Below are positions 1 through 7,206 of a stretch of 39,670 bases of DNA, one piece after another. The stretch lies in contig DVLC01000005.1 in NCBI GenBank assembly GCA_018715685.1, positions 1-39,670 on the forward strand. Direction: 5' to 3'. Position numbers and translations under genes: made by a program. The notes under the pieces are model-generated. The model worked only from the letters and a program-made list of their open reading frames with translations, was not told the origin of the DNA and did not search any database. The stretch is from Candidatus Cryptobacteroides merdipullorum. GTDB lineage: Bacteria; Bacteroidota; Bacteroidia; Bacteroidales; UBA932. Position 1 is the first letter of the stretch, and each line of letters starts with the position of its first letter.

Positions 1-763
1 AGGCCTGAAGCGTGGAGGCTCCGTCGGTCTCACGGGGAAGGACCTCCTCGTGTCTGCCGCCGGCATCGGTATAGACCAGCTCGACATTGTTGTTGCCGTA
101 TCTGCGTCGTATGTCGTCTACCGCACCCGTAATCACGAGATGCGACTTGTTGATGAGGGCGATCTCGTCGCACAACTCCTCAACCGACTCCATGTTATGT
201 GTCGAGAGGATTATGGTGGCGCCCTCGTTCTTGAGCCTGAGGATCTCCTCCCGGATTACTTCGGCGTTGACCGGATCGAAACCCGAGAAAGGCTCGTCGA
301 GTATCATCAGAGAAGGCCTGTGGACCACAGTGGTGATGAACTGGACCTTCTGCGCCATGCCCTTGGAAAGTTCCTCGACCTTCTTGTCCCACCAGCTCTG
401 TATGCCGAAGCGCTCGAACCATGACTTGAGCTCGCGCATGGCGTCGCGGGAGCTCATACCCTTGAGTTCGGCAAGGTACATGGCCTGTTCGCCGACCTTC
501 ATCTTGCGATAGAGTCCGCGCTCCTCCGGCATGTAGCCTATCTTCTCGACATCGCGCTGGGTTATGGGGCTGCCCTTGAAGAGCACCTCGCCCTCGTTGG
601 GTATCGTGATTCTGTTGATTATGCGGATAAGCGTGGTCTTTCCGGCTCCGTTCGGGCCGAGCAGACCGAAGATCCGCCCCTCCGGGATTTCGAGGTTGAT
701 GCCTTCTATGGCCACCTTCTCCCCGAAAGTCTTGGTAATGTTCCTACATTCGATAATTGCCAT
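1..763 (-). CDS. ABC transporter ATP-binding protein, C-terminus beyond the window
   Basis: This is the ATPase subunit of an ABC transporter, closest in look to the NatA/ABC-2 export type. The protein starts MAIIECRNITKTFGEK with its ATG at 761-763 and runs off the left edge after about 254 residues. Visible motifs, in order, are Walker A (GPNGAGKTT), a Q-loop region (IGYMPEERGLYRKM), the signature LSKGMAQK, Walker B (LMILDEPF) and the H-loop (STHNM). The signature reads LSKGM rather than LSGGQ, which is common in NatA-like ATPases. The permease gene would be expected downstream, outside the window, so the substrate cannot be inferred. The family call is secure; the transported substrate is unknown. 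Confidence 0.93.
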   Translation of the reverse strand, partial: MAIIECRNITKTFGEKVAIEGINLEIPEGRIFGLLGPNGAGKTTLIRIINRITIPNEGEVLFKGSPITQRDVEKIGYMPEERGLYRKMKVGEQAMYLAELKGMSSRDAMRELKSWFERFGIQSWWDKKVEELSKGMAQKVQFITTVVHRPSLMILDEPFSGFDPVNAEVIREEILRLKNEGATIILSTHNMESVEELCDEIALINKSHLVITGAVDDIRRRYGNNNVELVYTDAGGRHEEVLPRETDGASTLQA

Positions 764-784
764 AATGAGCGCAAAGGTAAAGAA

Positions 785-810
785 AAAATCGCCTTTTGCG
801 AGGCGATTTT
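785..810 (-). terminator. Intrinsic terminator behind the GH51 gene
   Basis: A perfect 10-bp stem, AAAATCGCCT with AGGCGATTTT, closes a 6-nt loop. On the minus strand the stem runs into a T-rich tract (TTTTTTCTTT). It lies about 22 nt past the stop of the arabinofuranosidase gene and just ahead of the ABC gene, so it separates the two transcripts. Confidence 0.8.
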
Positions 811-832
811 CAATTAAAAAAAGATTAAGAAG

Positions 833-2380
833 CTATTTCATAATCAGCACCGACACCGAACAGGGAGGAAGCGTGACCTCAAGACCCTTTCCGCTCAGTC
901 GGTAATCCTTGAATTCCTTCGGGGCCACCCGCCCTGGATCGTCGAAATCGTTGAAGTCACGTACATCTCCGGAACTGAGCACCCTCGCCGAAACCACCGA
1001 CGAAACCGCGTCAGGATCATCGAAAGTCACAAGAACCTTCATCTCCTTCTTCAAATCGGTGTTCACGAGCGACAGATTCATGTTTCCGTCCTTGCGGGAC
1101 ACTGTCACGTCCACTGCCGGCACGGGAATCTCCCTGTCGCAGTCCCTTCTCGGAGTAAGGCAGTCCGAAGCTATATATTCGGCGTCCTGATGCACATTGT
1201 ACATCTCGAACACATGATATGTCGGGGTGAGCACCATCCCGGTCTCATTGGTCAGAATCATAGCCTGAAGCACATTGACCACCTGGGCGATGTTGGCCAT
1301 CTTGAGTCTCTCGGTATATTTGTGGAAAATGTCGAAATTCAGGGCGGCTATCACGGCGTCGCGCATCGTATTCTGCTGGTAGAGGTGACCGGGCTCCGTG
1401 CCGGGCTCCACATCGAACCATGTGCCCCACTCGTCGAGAATCAGGGCCACGCGGCCGGCGGGATCGTACTTGTCCATTATGTCGATATGCTTCTTCAGCA
1501 CCTCCTCTATCTCTATCGACTTGGAGAGCGTATTGTAGTAGTCGCGGTCGCTGAATTTCGTGGCCGAGCCCTTCCTGCCCCAGTCCATGACCGTATAATA
1601 GTGCAGAGAAAGGCCGCTCATGCCCTTGTTCACCAGATTCCGCATCAGGACTTCGGTCCAGTTGTAGTCATAGTCGGACGCGCCGCTGGCTATCTTATAC
1701 AGCCTGTTGTCACCGTAGTTCCTCAGGTAAGTGCCGTACCTGCGGAAAAGATCGCTGTAGTATTCCGGCGTCATGTTGCCTCCGCAGCCCCAGGCCTCGT
1801 TGCCTATGCCGAAATACCTCACTTTCCACGGCTCCTCCCTTCCGTTCTTCCGGCGCAGGTCAGCCATGGTGCTTTTCGCGTCAGAAGTCATGTACTCGAC
1901 CCAGTCGGACATCTCCTCCACGCTGCCGCTCCCGACATTGCCGCTGATGTAGGGTTCGATGTCGAGAAGCTCGCACAGATTCAGGAACTCATGTGTGCCG
2001 AAACTGTTGTCTTCCAAAGTCCCGCCCCAGTTGTTGTTGGAGATGTACGCCCTCTCCTCAAGAGGGCCTATTCCGTCCATCCAGTGATAGTCGTCGGCGA
2101 AGCATCCTCCGGGCCAGCGCATTACAGGAATCTTGAGAGCCTTGAGCGCATCGAAGACATCCTTGCGGTAGCCGTCGACATTGGGCACTTCGGAATCCTT
2201 GCCCACCCACAGTCCGCCATAGATGCAGCGGCCGAGATGTTCGGAGAACTGCCCGTAGATTTCCGCCGGAATGGTCACGCCGGTGCCGGCGTCATGAATC
2301 CTTACGGTCGCATCCTGGGCGGACATCCCCTGAAGGCCGAGCATGAGGACGCCGGCCAGAAGAACAACAGATTTTCTCAT
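833..2380 (-). CDS. Secreted alpha-L-arabinofuranosidase, GH51
   Basis: This 515-residue glycoside hydrolase releases terminal L-arabinofuranose from arabinan or arabinoxylan. The N-terminus ([18 protein letters not shown], then MSAQDA) is a signal peptide with a likely SPI site after SAQ, so it acts in the periplasm or outside. Family hallmarks are [15 protein letters not shown] near residue 42, [13 protein letters not shown] near 88, the acid/base Glu in [12 protein letters not shown], and the nucleophile Glu in [10 protein letters not shown]. Length fits bacterial GH51. It is not linked to a SusC/SusD pair here, but the arabinose catabolic operon lies about 14 kb away on the same strand. 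It has its own promoter and terminator, so it appears monocistronic. Confidence 0.93.
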   Translation of the reverse strand: MRKSVVLLAGVLMLGLQGMSAQDATVRIHDAGTGVTIPAEIYGQFSEHLGRCIYGGLWVGKDSEVPNVDGYRKDVFDALKALKIPVMRWPGGCFADDYHWMDGIGPLEERAYISNNNWGGTLEDNSFGTHEFLNLCELLDIEPYISGNVGSGSVEEMSDWVEYMTSDAKSTMADLRRKNGREEPWKVRYFGIGNEAWGCGGNMTPEYYSDLFRRYGTYLRNYGDNRLYKIASGASDYDYNWTEVLMRNLVNKGMSGLSLHYYTVMDWGRKGSATKFSDRDYYNTLSKSIEIEEVLKKHIDIMDKYDPAGRVALILDEWGTWFDVEPGTEPGHLYQQNTMRDAVIAALNFDIFHKYTERLKMANIAQVVNVLQAMILTNETGMVLTPTYHVFEMYNVHQDAEYIASDCLTPRRDCDREIPVPAVDVTVSRKDGNMNLSLVNTDLKKEMKVLVTFDDPDAVSSVVSARVLSSGDVRDFNDFDDPGRVAPKEFKDYRLSGKGLEVTLPPCSVSVLIMK

Positions 2381-2407
2381 AATGTCACAATTACATGGTT
2401 ATGGATG

Positions 2408-2438
2408 TAAATATATCAATTTTCCGATTTCATGCAAA
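2408..2438 (-). promoter_or_regulatory. Promoter of the GH51 gene (-33 TTTG, -7 TATATTTA)
   Basis: On the minus strand TTTG (plus 2435-2438) is followed after 19 nt by TATATTTA (plus 2408-2415). This matches the Bacteroidota TTTG/N19-21/TAnnTTTG layout except for the last base. The start codon lies 28 nt downstream. A 6-nt inverted repeat, TTACAT at 2391-2396 with ATGTAA at 2405-2410, overlaps the predicted transcription start and could be a repressor site. Confidence 0.6.
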
Positions 2439-2491
2439 ACCCGGAGAGCGTCATGTCGTCCGCCGCTCTTGATTTCGTCACGGATAGAGCT

Positions 2492-2499
2492 TATCTTTG
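2492..2499 (+). promoter_or_regulatory. -7 box of holA (TATCTTTG)
   Basis: TATCTTTG matches the Bacteroidota -7 consensus TAnnTTTG exactly. The first base of the chosen start codon is only 9 nt past the end of the box, so the predicted mRNA has almost no 5' leader. This supports the start at 2508 over an upstream in-frame ATG at 2343, which would lie upstream of the promoter and inside the GH51 gene. Confidence 0.7.
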
Positions 2500-2507
2500 C
2501 CGGAACA

Positions 2508-3551
2508 ATGGCAAAGAACTCCACCGGCGTCGACATTCAGTGCCGCCAGATAATCAAGGACGTCACCGACGGACATTTCAGCCCTGTATACCTGCTCATG
2601 GGCGATGAGCCCTATTACCCGGAGCTCGTGTGCAGGGCGATTCAGGAGCACTGCATCCCGGAAGAGGACAAGGATTTCAACGAAACGGTATGCTACGGCG
2701 CCGACGTGAGCGCGGACGATGTCGTGACGGCCGCCCGCCGCTATCCCATGATGTCCGAAAGGCAGCTCGTGGTGGTCAGGGAGGCGCAGATGATGAAGGA
2801 TATCGAGGACATCGCCGTCTACTGCAGGGAGCCTCTCGACTCGACGGTGCTCGTGCTGCTGCTCCGCCGGGCCTCCCTCGACAAGCGCAAGGCCCTGTAC
2901 AAGGAGATTTCCAAGCACGGAGTCGTCGTGGATTCGCCGGCAATACGCGACTATGCGATAGCCGGATGGATAACGGAATATTACGCAAGCCGCGGACTCG
3001 GCATCGACCCCAAGGCGGCAGTGCTGCTCGGCGAATCCGCCGGAACTGATCTGTCGACTATCGCGGTGGAGACCGACAAGCTGCTCAAGAACCTTCCTGA
3101 GGGGGCGACGAGAGTGACGGTCGAAGACATAGAGAAGAATGTCGGAATATCGCGCCAGTTCAGCATCTTCGAGCTCACCAGGGAGCTTTCCTACAGAAAC
3201 GCCGCAAGGGCGCTCACGATAGCGGAGCACATAGGAACGGCCGCGAGGTTCAACATGCCGATGGCCGTAAGCGCGCTCCACACGCATTTCTACCGCATCC
3301 TCAAATACGCGGCGGCCGGAGCCGGACGCGGTTCCGTGACTCCCGAACTCAAGACGCGGGCGCTGGCCGGCGTGAATCCATATTTCTACAAGGAATACGA
3401 CACGGCCGTGCGCAACTACCCTCTTCCCTCCGCGATGGCGGCAATCTCACTGCTCTGCGAATATGACTGGCTCGGCAAAGGAGGCGGAGGGCAGAGCACA
3501 GAGCCCGGCGAACTGCTCAGGGAACTCGTCGCGAAGCTGCTCGCGACATGA
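2508..3551 (+). CDS. holA: DNA polymerase III subunit delta
   Basis: This 347-residue protein is the delta subunit of the clamp loader, which opens the beta clamp and loads it on DNA. The start MAKNSTGVD was chosen because it follows the -7 box directly and gives normal family length. The N-terminal block CRQIIKDVTDGHFSPVYLLM, then GDEPYY, is the typical HolA opening, where a degenerate P-loop-like segment replaces a true Walker A. The conserved block YPMMSERQLVVVREAQ follows, and the C-terminal collar region includes the segment around FSIFELTRELSYRNAARAL. It stands alone between the divergent GH51 gene and the convergent recombinase-HPF gene, with no operon partners. Confidence 0.93.
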   Translation: MAKNSTGVDIQCRQIIKDVTDGHFSPVYLLMGDEPYYPELVCRAIQEHCIPEEDKDFNETVCYGADVSADDVVTAARRYPMMSERQLVVVREAQMMKDIEDIAVYCREPLDSTVLVLLLRRASLDKRKALYKEISKHGVVVDSPAIRDYAIAGWITEYYASRGLGIDPKAAVLLGESAGTDLSTIAVETDKLLKNLPEGATRVTVEDIEKNVGISRQFSIFELTRELSYRNAARALTIAEHIGTAARFNMPMAVSALHTHFYRILKYAAAGAGRGSVTPELKTRALAGVNPYFYKEYDTAVRNYPLPSAMAAISLLCEYDWLGKGGGGQSTEPGELLRELVAKLLAT

Positions 3552-3555
3552 AAAA

Positions 3556-3573
3556 GGCCCGGAAAACCGGGCC
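3556..3573. terminator. Terminator between holA and the convergent xerC-hpf operon
   Basis: A perfect 7-bp GC stem, GGCCCGG with CCGGGCC and an AAAA loop, sits 4 nt after the holA stop. On the minus strand it is followed by TTTTT, so it best fits the end of the recombinase-HPF transcript. A second small hairpin (GACAT AA ATGTC then TTT) just after it on the plus strand may serve holA. Confidence 0.8.
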
Positions 3574-3598
3574 CGACATAAATGTCTTTAAACAACCG

Positions 3599-3889
3599 TT
3601 ATTTCTCGTATTTCTTTTCCTTGGCGCGAGTCAGTTTCTCCTTCATCGCATCCACACATTCGGTAATCGCATTCTCAAAGGTGTCGGCCGCGCGGTCGAT
3701 GATGAGACTGTCACCCGGTACCCGGATCTGGATCTTTGCCCTCTTCCCCTCTTTCGTGTCCTCAAGAACCACTTCGGCCTCCTGGGCCACTCCATCGAAG
3801 AATTTGGACAGGCGTGAAACTTTCTTCTCGACGAAAGCGATGAGCTTTTCACCGGCGTCGAACTTCAGGGATTTTACTCTAATCTCCAT
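3599..3889 (-). CDS. hpf: HPF/RaiA ribosome hibernation factor, internal start within the fusion frame
   Basis: From an internal ATG at 3887-3889 the frame encodes 96 residues beginning MEIRVKSLKFDAGEKLIAFV, the length and sequence of a short hibernation promoting factor. Such proteins bind the 30S decoding site and inactivate ribosomes in stationary phase. GGAGG lies 4 nt before this ATG (ACGGAGGAAACATG), a strong Shine-Dalgarno that is notable in a phylum that rarely uses one. Free HPF can therefore be made from the same mRNA even though the upstream recombinase frame has no stop. Whether the 395-residue fusion accumulates is unknown. The domain call is secure; independent translation is inferred from the SD. 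Confidence 0.8.
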   Translation of the reverse strand: MEIRVKSLKFDAGEKLIAFVEKKVSRLSKFFDGVAQEAEVVLEDTKEGKRAKIQIRVPGDSLIIDRAADTFENAITECVDAMKEKLTRAKEKKYEK

Positions 3890-4786
3890 GTTTCCTCCGT
3901 TTTTTGCCCTTGGGTGGGCGTTGTTATAAACCTTTTTCAGCCGTTCTATCGAATTGTGCGTGTATACTTGAGTCGCCGCAAGGGAGGAATGGCCAAGCAG
4001 TTCCTTAATCGAATTGAGGCCGGCTCCGCCTTCCAGAAGTTCTGTCGCCAGGGTGTGCCTGAGGACATGAGGGGACTTCCGGCCGCTTATGCCGGCCACG
4101 CCGCCCAACTCCTTCTTTACCGTCCTGTCCACGAAGACCGGATATAGCCGGCCGCCTTTTTCAGTCTGGAGAAGAGCCGCGTCTGGTCGCGTATCAGCAC
4201 ATTTCAAAGAATCAACCGATTGTAAATATAATGAAATTTCCTCACAAAGCGAAGCCGTGAGAGGAATTTCACGCATTTTGTTTCCTTTTCCCAGAACATG
4301 CAGGACCTTGCGGTCCATATCCACCGAACTGCGGTTCAACGCGATGAGCTCGCTGCGGCGGATTCCTGTGGAATAAAGCATACCTATCACCATGCGCCTG
4401 AGCTTCGATGCATAGTCACCGTATTCCATGACCCCTTTCGTGGACTCGAAATACGCCTCCATCGACTCGCTGCGATAGAACTCGACGAGACGCTTCTCCT
4501 GTTTCGGACGCTTCACGAGACGCACAGGATCGGCCTGCAGCACGCCTCGCTTCATCAAATAGCGGCAATATCCGCTGAGCACGCTCAGATGGAGATTCAC
4601 GGTGCGCGCGCTGACTTTACGGCTGTCAAGCAGATGCACCTCGTAGGAGCGGACGGTCTGCATGTCCGGAATCTCATCCCCTTCGGCGAAAGCGGCATAC
4701 TCCTCCAGCACCGAACGGTAGAGCTCGCAGGTTCTGGCGGAATAGCGCCTTATGGTCCTTACATATTCGATGTATGCGTCAAGCAT
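3599..4786 (-). CDS. Tyrosine recombinase (XerC/D-like) fused in frame to HPF
   Basis: One open frame of 395 residues joins two proteins. Residues 1 to about 295 form a complete tyrosine recombinase: an N-terminal SAM-like core-binding domain (YSARTCELYRSVLEEYAAF), then the catalytic domain with Arg in STGIRRSELIALN, Lys in LGKGNKMREIPL, HVLRHTLAT, LLGHSSL and the nucleophile Tyr in ATQVYTHNS. The usual C-terminal LKKVYNNAHPRA is followed by KNGGN and then, from residue 300, a full hibernation promoting factor. In many Bacteroidota recombinase and hpf are adjacent separate genes; here no stop separates them. The start overlaps the CCA-enzyme stop as TGATG, so translation is probably coupled. 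The recombinase may act in chromosome dimer resolution or as an accessory recombinase. Confidence 0.9.
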   Translation of the reverse strand: MLDAYIEYVRTIRRYSARTCELYRSVLEEYAAFAEGDEIPDMQTVRSYEVHLLDSRKVSARTVNLHLSVLSGYCRYLMKRGVLQADPVRLVKRPKQEKRLVEFYRSESMEAYFESTKGVMEYGDYASKLRRMVIGMLYSTGIRRSELIALNRSSVDMDRKVLHVLGKGNKMREIPLTASLCEEISLYLQSVDSLKCADTRPDAALLQTEKGGRLYPVFVDRTVKKELGGVAGISGRKSPHVLRHTLATELLEGGAGLNSIKELLGHSSLAATQVYTHNSIERLKKVYNNAHPRAKNGGNMEIRVKSLKFDAGEKLIAFVEKKVSRLSKFFDGVAQEAEVVLEDTKEGKRAKIQIRVPGDSLIIDRAADTFENAITECVDAMKEKLTRAKEKKYEK

Positions 4787-6216
4787 CAGACAATCTTCTC
4801 CTGAAGCCCCATCTCCGCGGCCTTTGCGCGCATGAACGCGTCTGCCTCTTCGAAATTGTTGCCTATCACTCCGTCGAGTATCGCCTCCTTGACCATTTCC
4901 TTGAGCAGGCCTATCTCCCGGCAGGGCGGGATACCGTAGAGTTCCATCACATGCTCGCCGGTGATCGGGTTCTTGAAGTTCCGCAGCGCGTCCTTCTCCT
5001 CAACCTGTACGAGCTTCCGTTTCACGAGCTCGAAATTGGCGCGGATCCTCGCGACCTTGGCTTCGTTCTTCGAGGTGATGTCGGCGTTGCACAGCAGCAT
5101 CAGATCGTCGATGTCGTCGCCAGCGTCGAACAGCAGGCGTCTGACGGCGGAGTCCGTGACCTCGTCGTCGACAAGCGCTATAGGCCGCATGTGCAGCCTG
5201 ACAAGCTTCTGGACATATTTCATCTCGTCCAACGGCAGTTTCAGGCGGTTGAATATCTTCGGCACCATGCGGGCGCCTATTACTTCGTGACCGTGGAAAG
5301 TCCATCCGGATCCCGGATCGAAACGCTTGCTCGCAGGCTTGCCTATGTCGTGGAGCAGCGCGGCCCAGCGCAGCCACAGAGGTCTCGCCCCGCCGTCGAT
5401 GTTGTCGAGAACCGTAAGCGTATGCTCGAAGTTGTCCTTGTGCCCCTTGCCGTCGATGCTGTCGACCCGCTTAAGCGCGGCAAGCTCGGGAAGGATGTAC
5501 GGCAGCAGCCCTGCCTCGTCCATCAGACGGAAGGCCATCGAAGGCACGGGGCAGACCAGCATCTTGTTGAGCTCGTCGGATATTCTCTCCTTGGAAAGGA
5601 TGTCGAGCCGGCCGGCCATGCGGCGCATCGAGTCCATCGACTCGTCGACTATACGGAAACTTCGGCCGGGAGTAGAGAGCTTGGTGGCGAAGCGCACCGC
5701 CCGCAGCATACGGAGCGGGTCGTCGGAATATGTGGTGTCAGGGTCGAGCGGAGTGCGTATGACCCCGCCGGCAAGGTCCCTTATGCCTCCGAACGGATCC
5801 ACCAGCTCCCCGAAGCTGTCCTGCTGCAGAGAGAAGGCCATCGCGTTGATGGTGAAATCGCGTCGTTTCTGATCGTCTTCAAGCGTGCCGTTCTCGACTA
5901 TGGGCTTGCGGGACTCGCGCCTGTACGACTCTTTCCTGGCTCCGACGAACTCTATCTCGTCCGGGCCGTAATGCAGCATAGCCGTGCCGAAATTCTTGAA
6001 ATAGGACACATGCCGTCCGGTTCTCCGCCCCACTTCGAGAGCGAAGTCGATGCCGCTCCCCTCCACCACGATGTCGATATCGTTGCAGGGACGGCCGAGG
6101 AAGCAGTCGCGCACATAGCCGCCTATCACGAAGGCGCGCACGCCGCCGGCTGCAGCCACTTCTGAAACTATGCGGAATATAGGTTTGTCAAGAAACTGTG
6201 AGGTTACTGTCGACAT
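4786..6216 (-). CDS. cca: CCA tRNA nucleotidyltransferase / poly(A) polymerase family, with HD domain
   Basis: This 476-residue enzyme adds or repairs the 3' CCA of tRNAs. The N-terminal nucleotidyltransferase head shows AFVIGGYVRDCFLGRPCNDI with the metal-binding DID in NDIDIVV, and the downstream RRDFTINAMAF and DDPLRMLRAVRFA motifs of class II enzymes. A C-terminal HD phosphohydrolase-type domain follows (RWAALLHDIGKP, then FHGHEVIG), as in many Bacteroidota homologues. It overlaps the preceding HsdR-N-like gene by 13 nt and shares a base with the following recombinase start. The tmRNA and tRNA-Val genes in this window do not encode CCA, so this activity would be essential for them. Confidence 0.92.
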   Translation of the reverse strand: MSTVTSQFLDKPIFRIVSEVAAAGGVRAFVIGGYVRDCFLGRPCNDIDIVVEGSGIDFALEVGRRTGRHVSYFKNFGTAMLHYGPDEIEFVGARKESYRRESRKPIVENGTLEDDQKRRDFTINAMAFSLQQDSFGELVDPFGGIRDLAGGVIRTPLDPDTTYSDDPLRMLRAVRFATKLSTPGRSFRIVDESMDSMRRMAGRLDILSKERISDELNKMLVCPVPSMAFRLMDEAGLLPYILPELAALKRVDSIDGKGHKDNFEHTLTVLDNIDGGARPLWLRWAALLHDIGKPASKRFDPGSGWTFHGHEVIGARMVPKIFNRLKLPLDEMKYVQKLVRLHMRPIALVDDEVTDSAVRRLLFDAGDDIDDLMLLCNADITSKNEAKVARIRANFELVKRKLVQVEEKDALRNFKNPITGEHVMELYGIPPCREIGLLKEMVKEAILDGVIGNNFEEADAFMRAKAAEMGLQEKIV

Positions 6217-6620
6217 AGCATTTCTTCATATTCAGGTACGGAGCCGCACGGCACGAACCGGCCGGCTTCCAGCCTGTAAAGATAGGTTAAATTTCCGTTT
6301 GTCAGAATAATGTAGCGCACTCCGAGCACCGCATTGTAGCGCATGGCCTGCTCCACAACCTGCGCATCGAGATTCACCGAAGGCCGCTTGCATTCCACGA
6401 CGGCCAGCGGCGCCCCCTTCCTGTCATAGACGAGAATGTCGGCACGGTAGCGCTTGCCTCCGAACATCAGCGCGCATTCGCTCATCATCATGTGCATGGG
6501 GACCTTGAACACGTCGCGAAGCTGCACAATAAACCACTGCCGCACCCGTTCCTCGGGTGTGGCAGCGACTTCCTTCCTGCGAAGCGGATCCCAGAGCGTG
6601 TTTCCGTCAAAATCCGTCAT
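6204..6620 (-). CDS. Type I restriction HsdR N-terminal domain protein (HSDR_N-like)
   Basis: This 138-residue protein consists of a single PD-(D/E)XK-type fold. The visible motif is RADILVYDRKG followed by APLAVVECKRP, with Asp and the ExK pair in place, so the nuclease core looks intact. Upstream, TPEERVRQWFIVQLRDVF is the typical N-terminal helix of stand-alone HSDR_N_2 proteins common in Bacteroidota. No methylase, specificity or helicase subunit is nearby, so this is not a restriction system. It sits in an operon between DUF2147 and cca and overlaps cca by 13 nt, which suggests a housekeeping or RNA/DNA-processing role. Its real substrate is unknown. Confidence 0.8.
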   Translation of the reverse strand: MTDFDGNTLWDPLRRKEVAATPEERVRQWFIVQLRDVFKVPMHMMMSECALMFGGKRYRADILVYDRKGAPLAVVECKRPSVNLDAQVVEQAMRYNAVLGVRYIILTNGNLTYLYRLEAGRFVPCGSVPEYEEMLCRQ

Positions 6621-6626
6621 CGCCTT

Positions 6627-7073
6627 CTATTCCTGACGAATCCACTCCACGGTCTCGCCTATTCCGAGCACGCTGCCGCGAAGCTTGAGGGTCTTGCCGC
6701 CGTCTTCAAGGGAGCAGGTCACGTTCGCCCTGATCCCGCGGGTGGGGTCGTATATCTTGGTGCCGCCCCAGTTGTTCTTCTTCTCGTTGAATTCAAGTCC
6801 GCGGAACAGCACAATTTCGTCGACGGGGACGTTCCGCAGCGACTTGTCCGGATTCTTGACATCAAGTTCCTTCCTGCCGTCAGGGCCGACGCTGTTCTCG
6901 ACCCAGCGGACCTGCGCCATGTAGGTGCCGTCAGGGGACTTCATTATCTCCACGAACGACTCCACGCCGTCCTGTTCGGCGAACCACTTGCCGACTATGT
7001 CGTCAGGCTTGTTCTGGGCGCTGAGCGTCACGGACAGCGCCATCATGCACATAAGAGAAAAGAATTTCTTCAT
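6627..7073 (-). CDS. Secreted DUF2147 domain protein
   Basis: A 148-residue protein starting MKKFFSLMCMMALSVTLSAQ, a clear SPI signal peptide with the frequent Bacteroidota SAQ cleavage site. The mature part carries the DUF2147 pattern: DIVGKWFAEQDG at the start, a middle block VLFRGLEFNEKKNNWGGTKI with YDPTRG, and an end LKLRGSVLGIGETVEWIRQE. The domain is expected to be a small periplasmic beta-barrel; its function is unknown. The start was set at this methionine because an upstream in-frame extension would have no signal peptide and would run into the divergent promoter region. It is first in the minus-strand operon leading to cca and xerC-hpf. Confidence 0.85.
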   Translation of the reverse strand: MKKFFSLMCMMALSVTLSAQNKPDDIVGKWFAEQDGVESFVEIMKSPDGTYMAQVRWVENSVGPDGRKELDVKNPDKSLRNVPVDEIVLFRGLEFNEKKNNWGGTKIYDPTRGIRANVTCSLEDGGKTLKLRGSVLGIGETVEWIRQE

Positions 7074-7191
7074 ATCTGTCAGTTTTATGTTCCGGCCCGT
7101 GCCAATCAATAAGCATGCCCCCGCATGTTCTCCGAGGCGCTTCCGGCTGTCTAAAATTACAAAAAAATATTTCAGAACGCAATTAAGTGAG

Positions 7192-7199
7192 TATCTTTG
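7192..7199 (+). promoter_or_regulatory. -7 box of the dipeptide epimerase gene (TATCTTTG)
   Basis: TATCTTTG matches TAnnTTTG exactly and is identical to the holA box. The first base of the start codon is 8 nt after the box, so the transcript is again predicted to be nearly leaderless. It also rules out an in-frame upstream start at 6925. Confidence 0.7.
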
Positions 7200-7206
7200 C
7201 CTCCCG

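Noticed and set aside
3599-4786. Stop-codon reassignment as the cause of the two fused frames
   Set aside because: TAA, TAG and TGA all end other well-defined genes in the window, and the joints carry no in-frame stop at all.
4774-6165. A 463-codon open frame on the plus strand opposite cca
   Set aside because: Antisense shadow of a well-conserved gene; the translated product shows no family pattern.
6204-6620. Part of a type I restriction-modification system
   Set aside because: Only the HsdR N-terminal fold is present; there is no helicase domain, methylase or specificity gene nearby.
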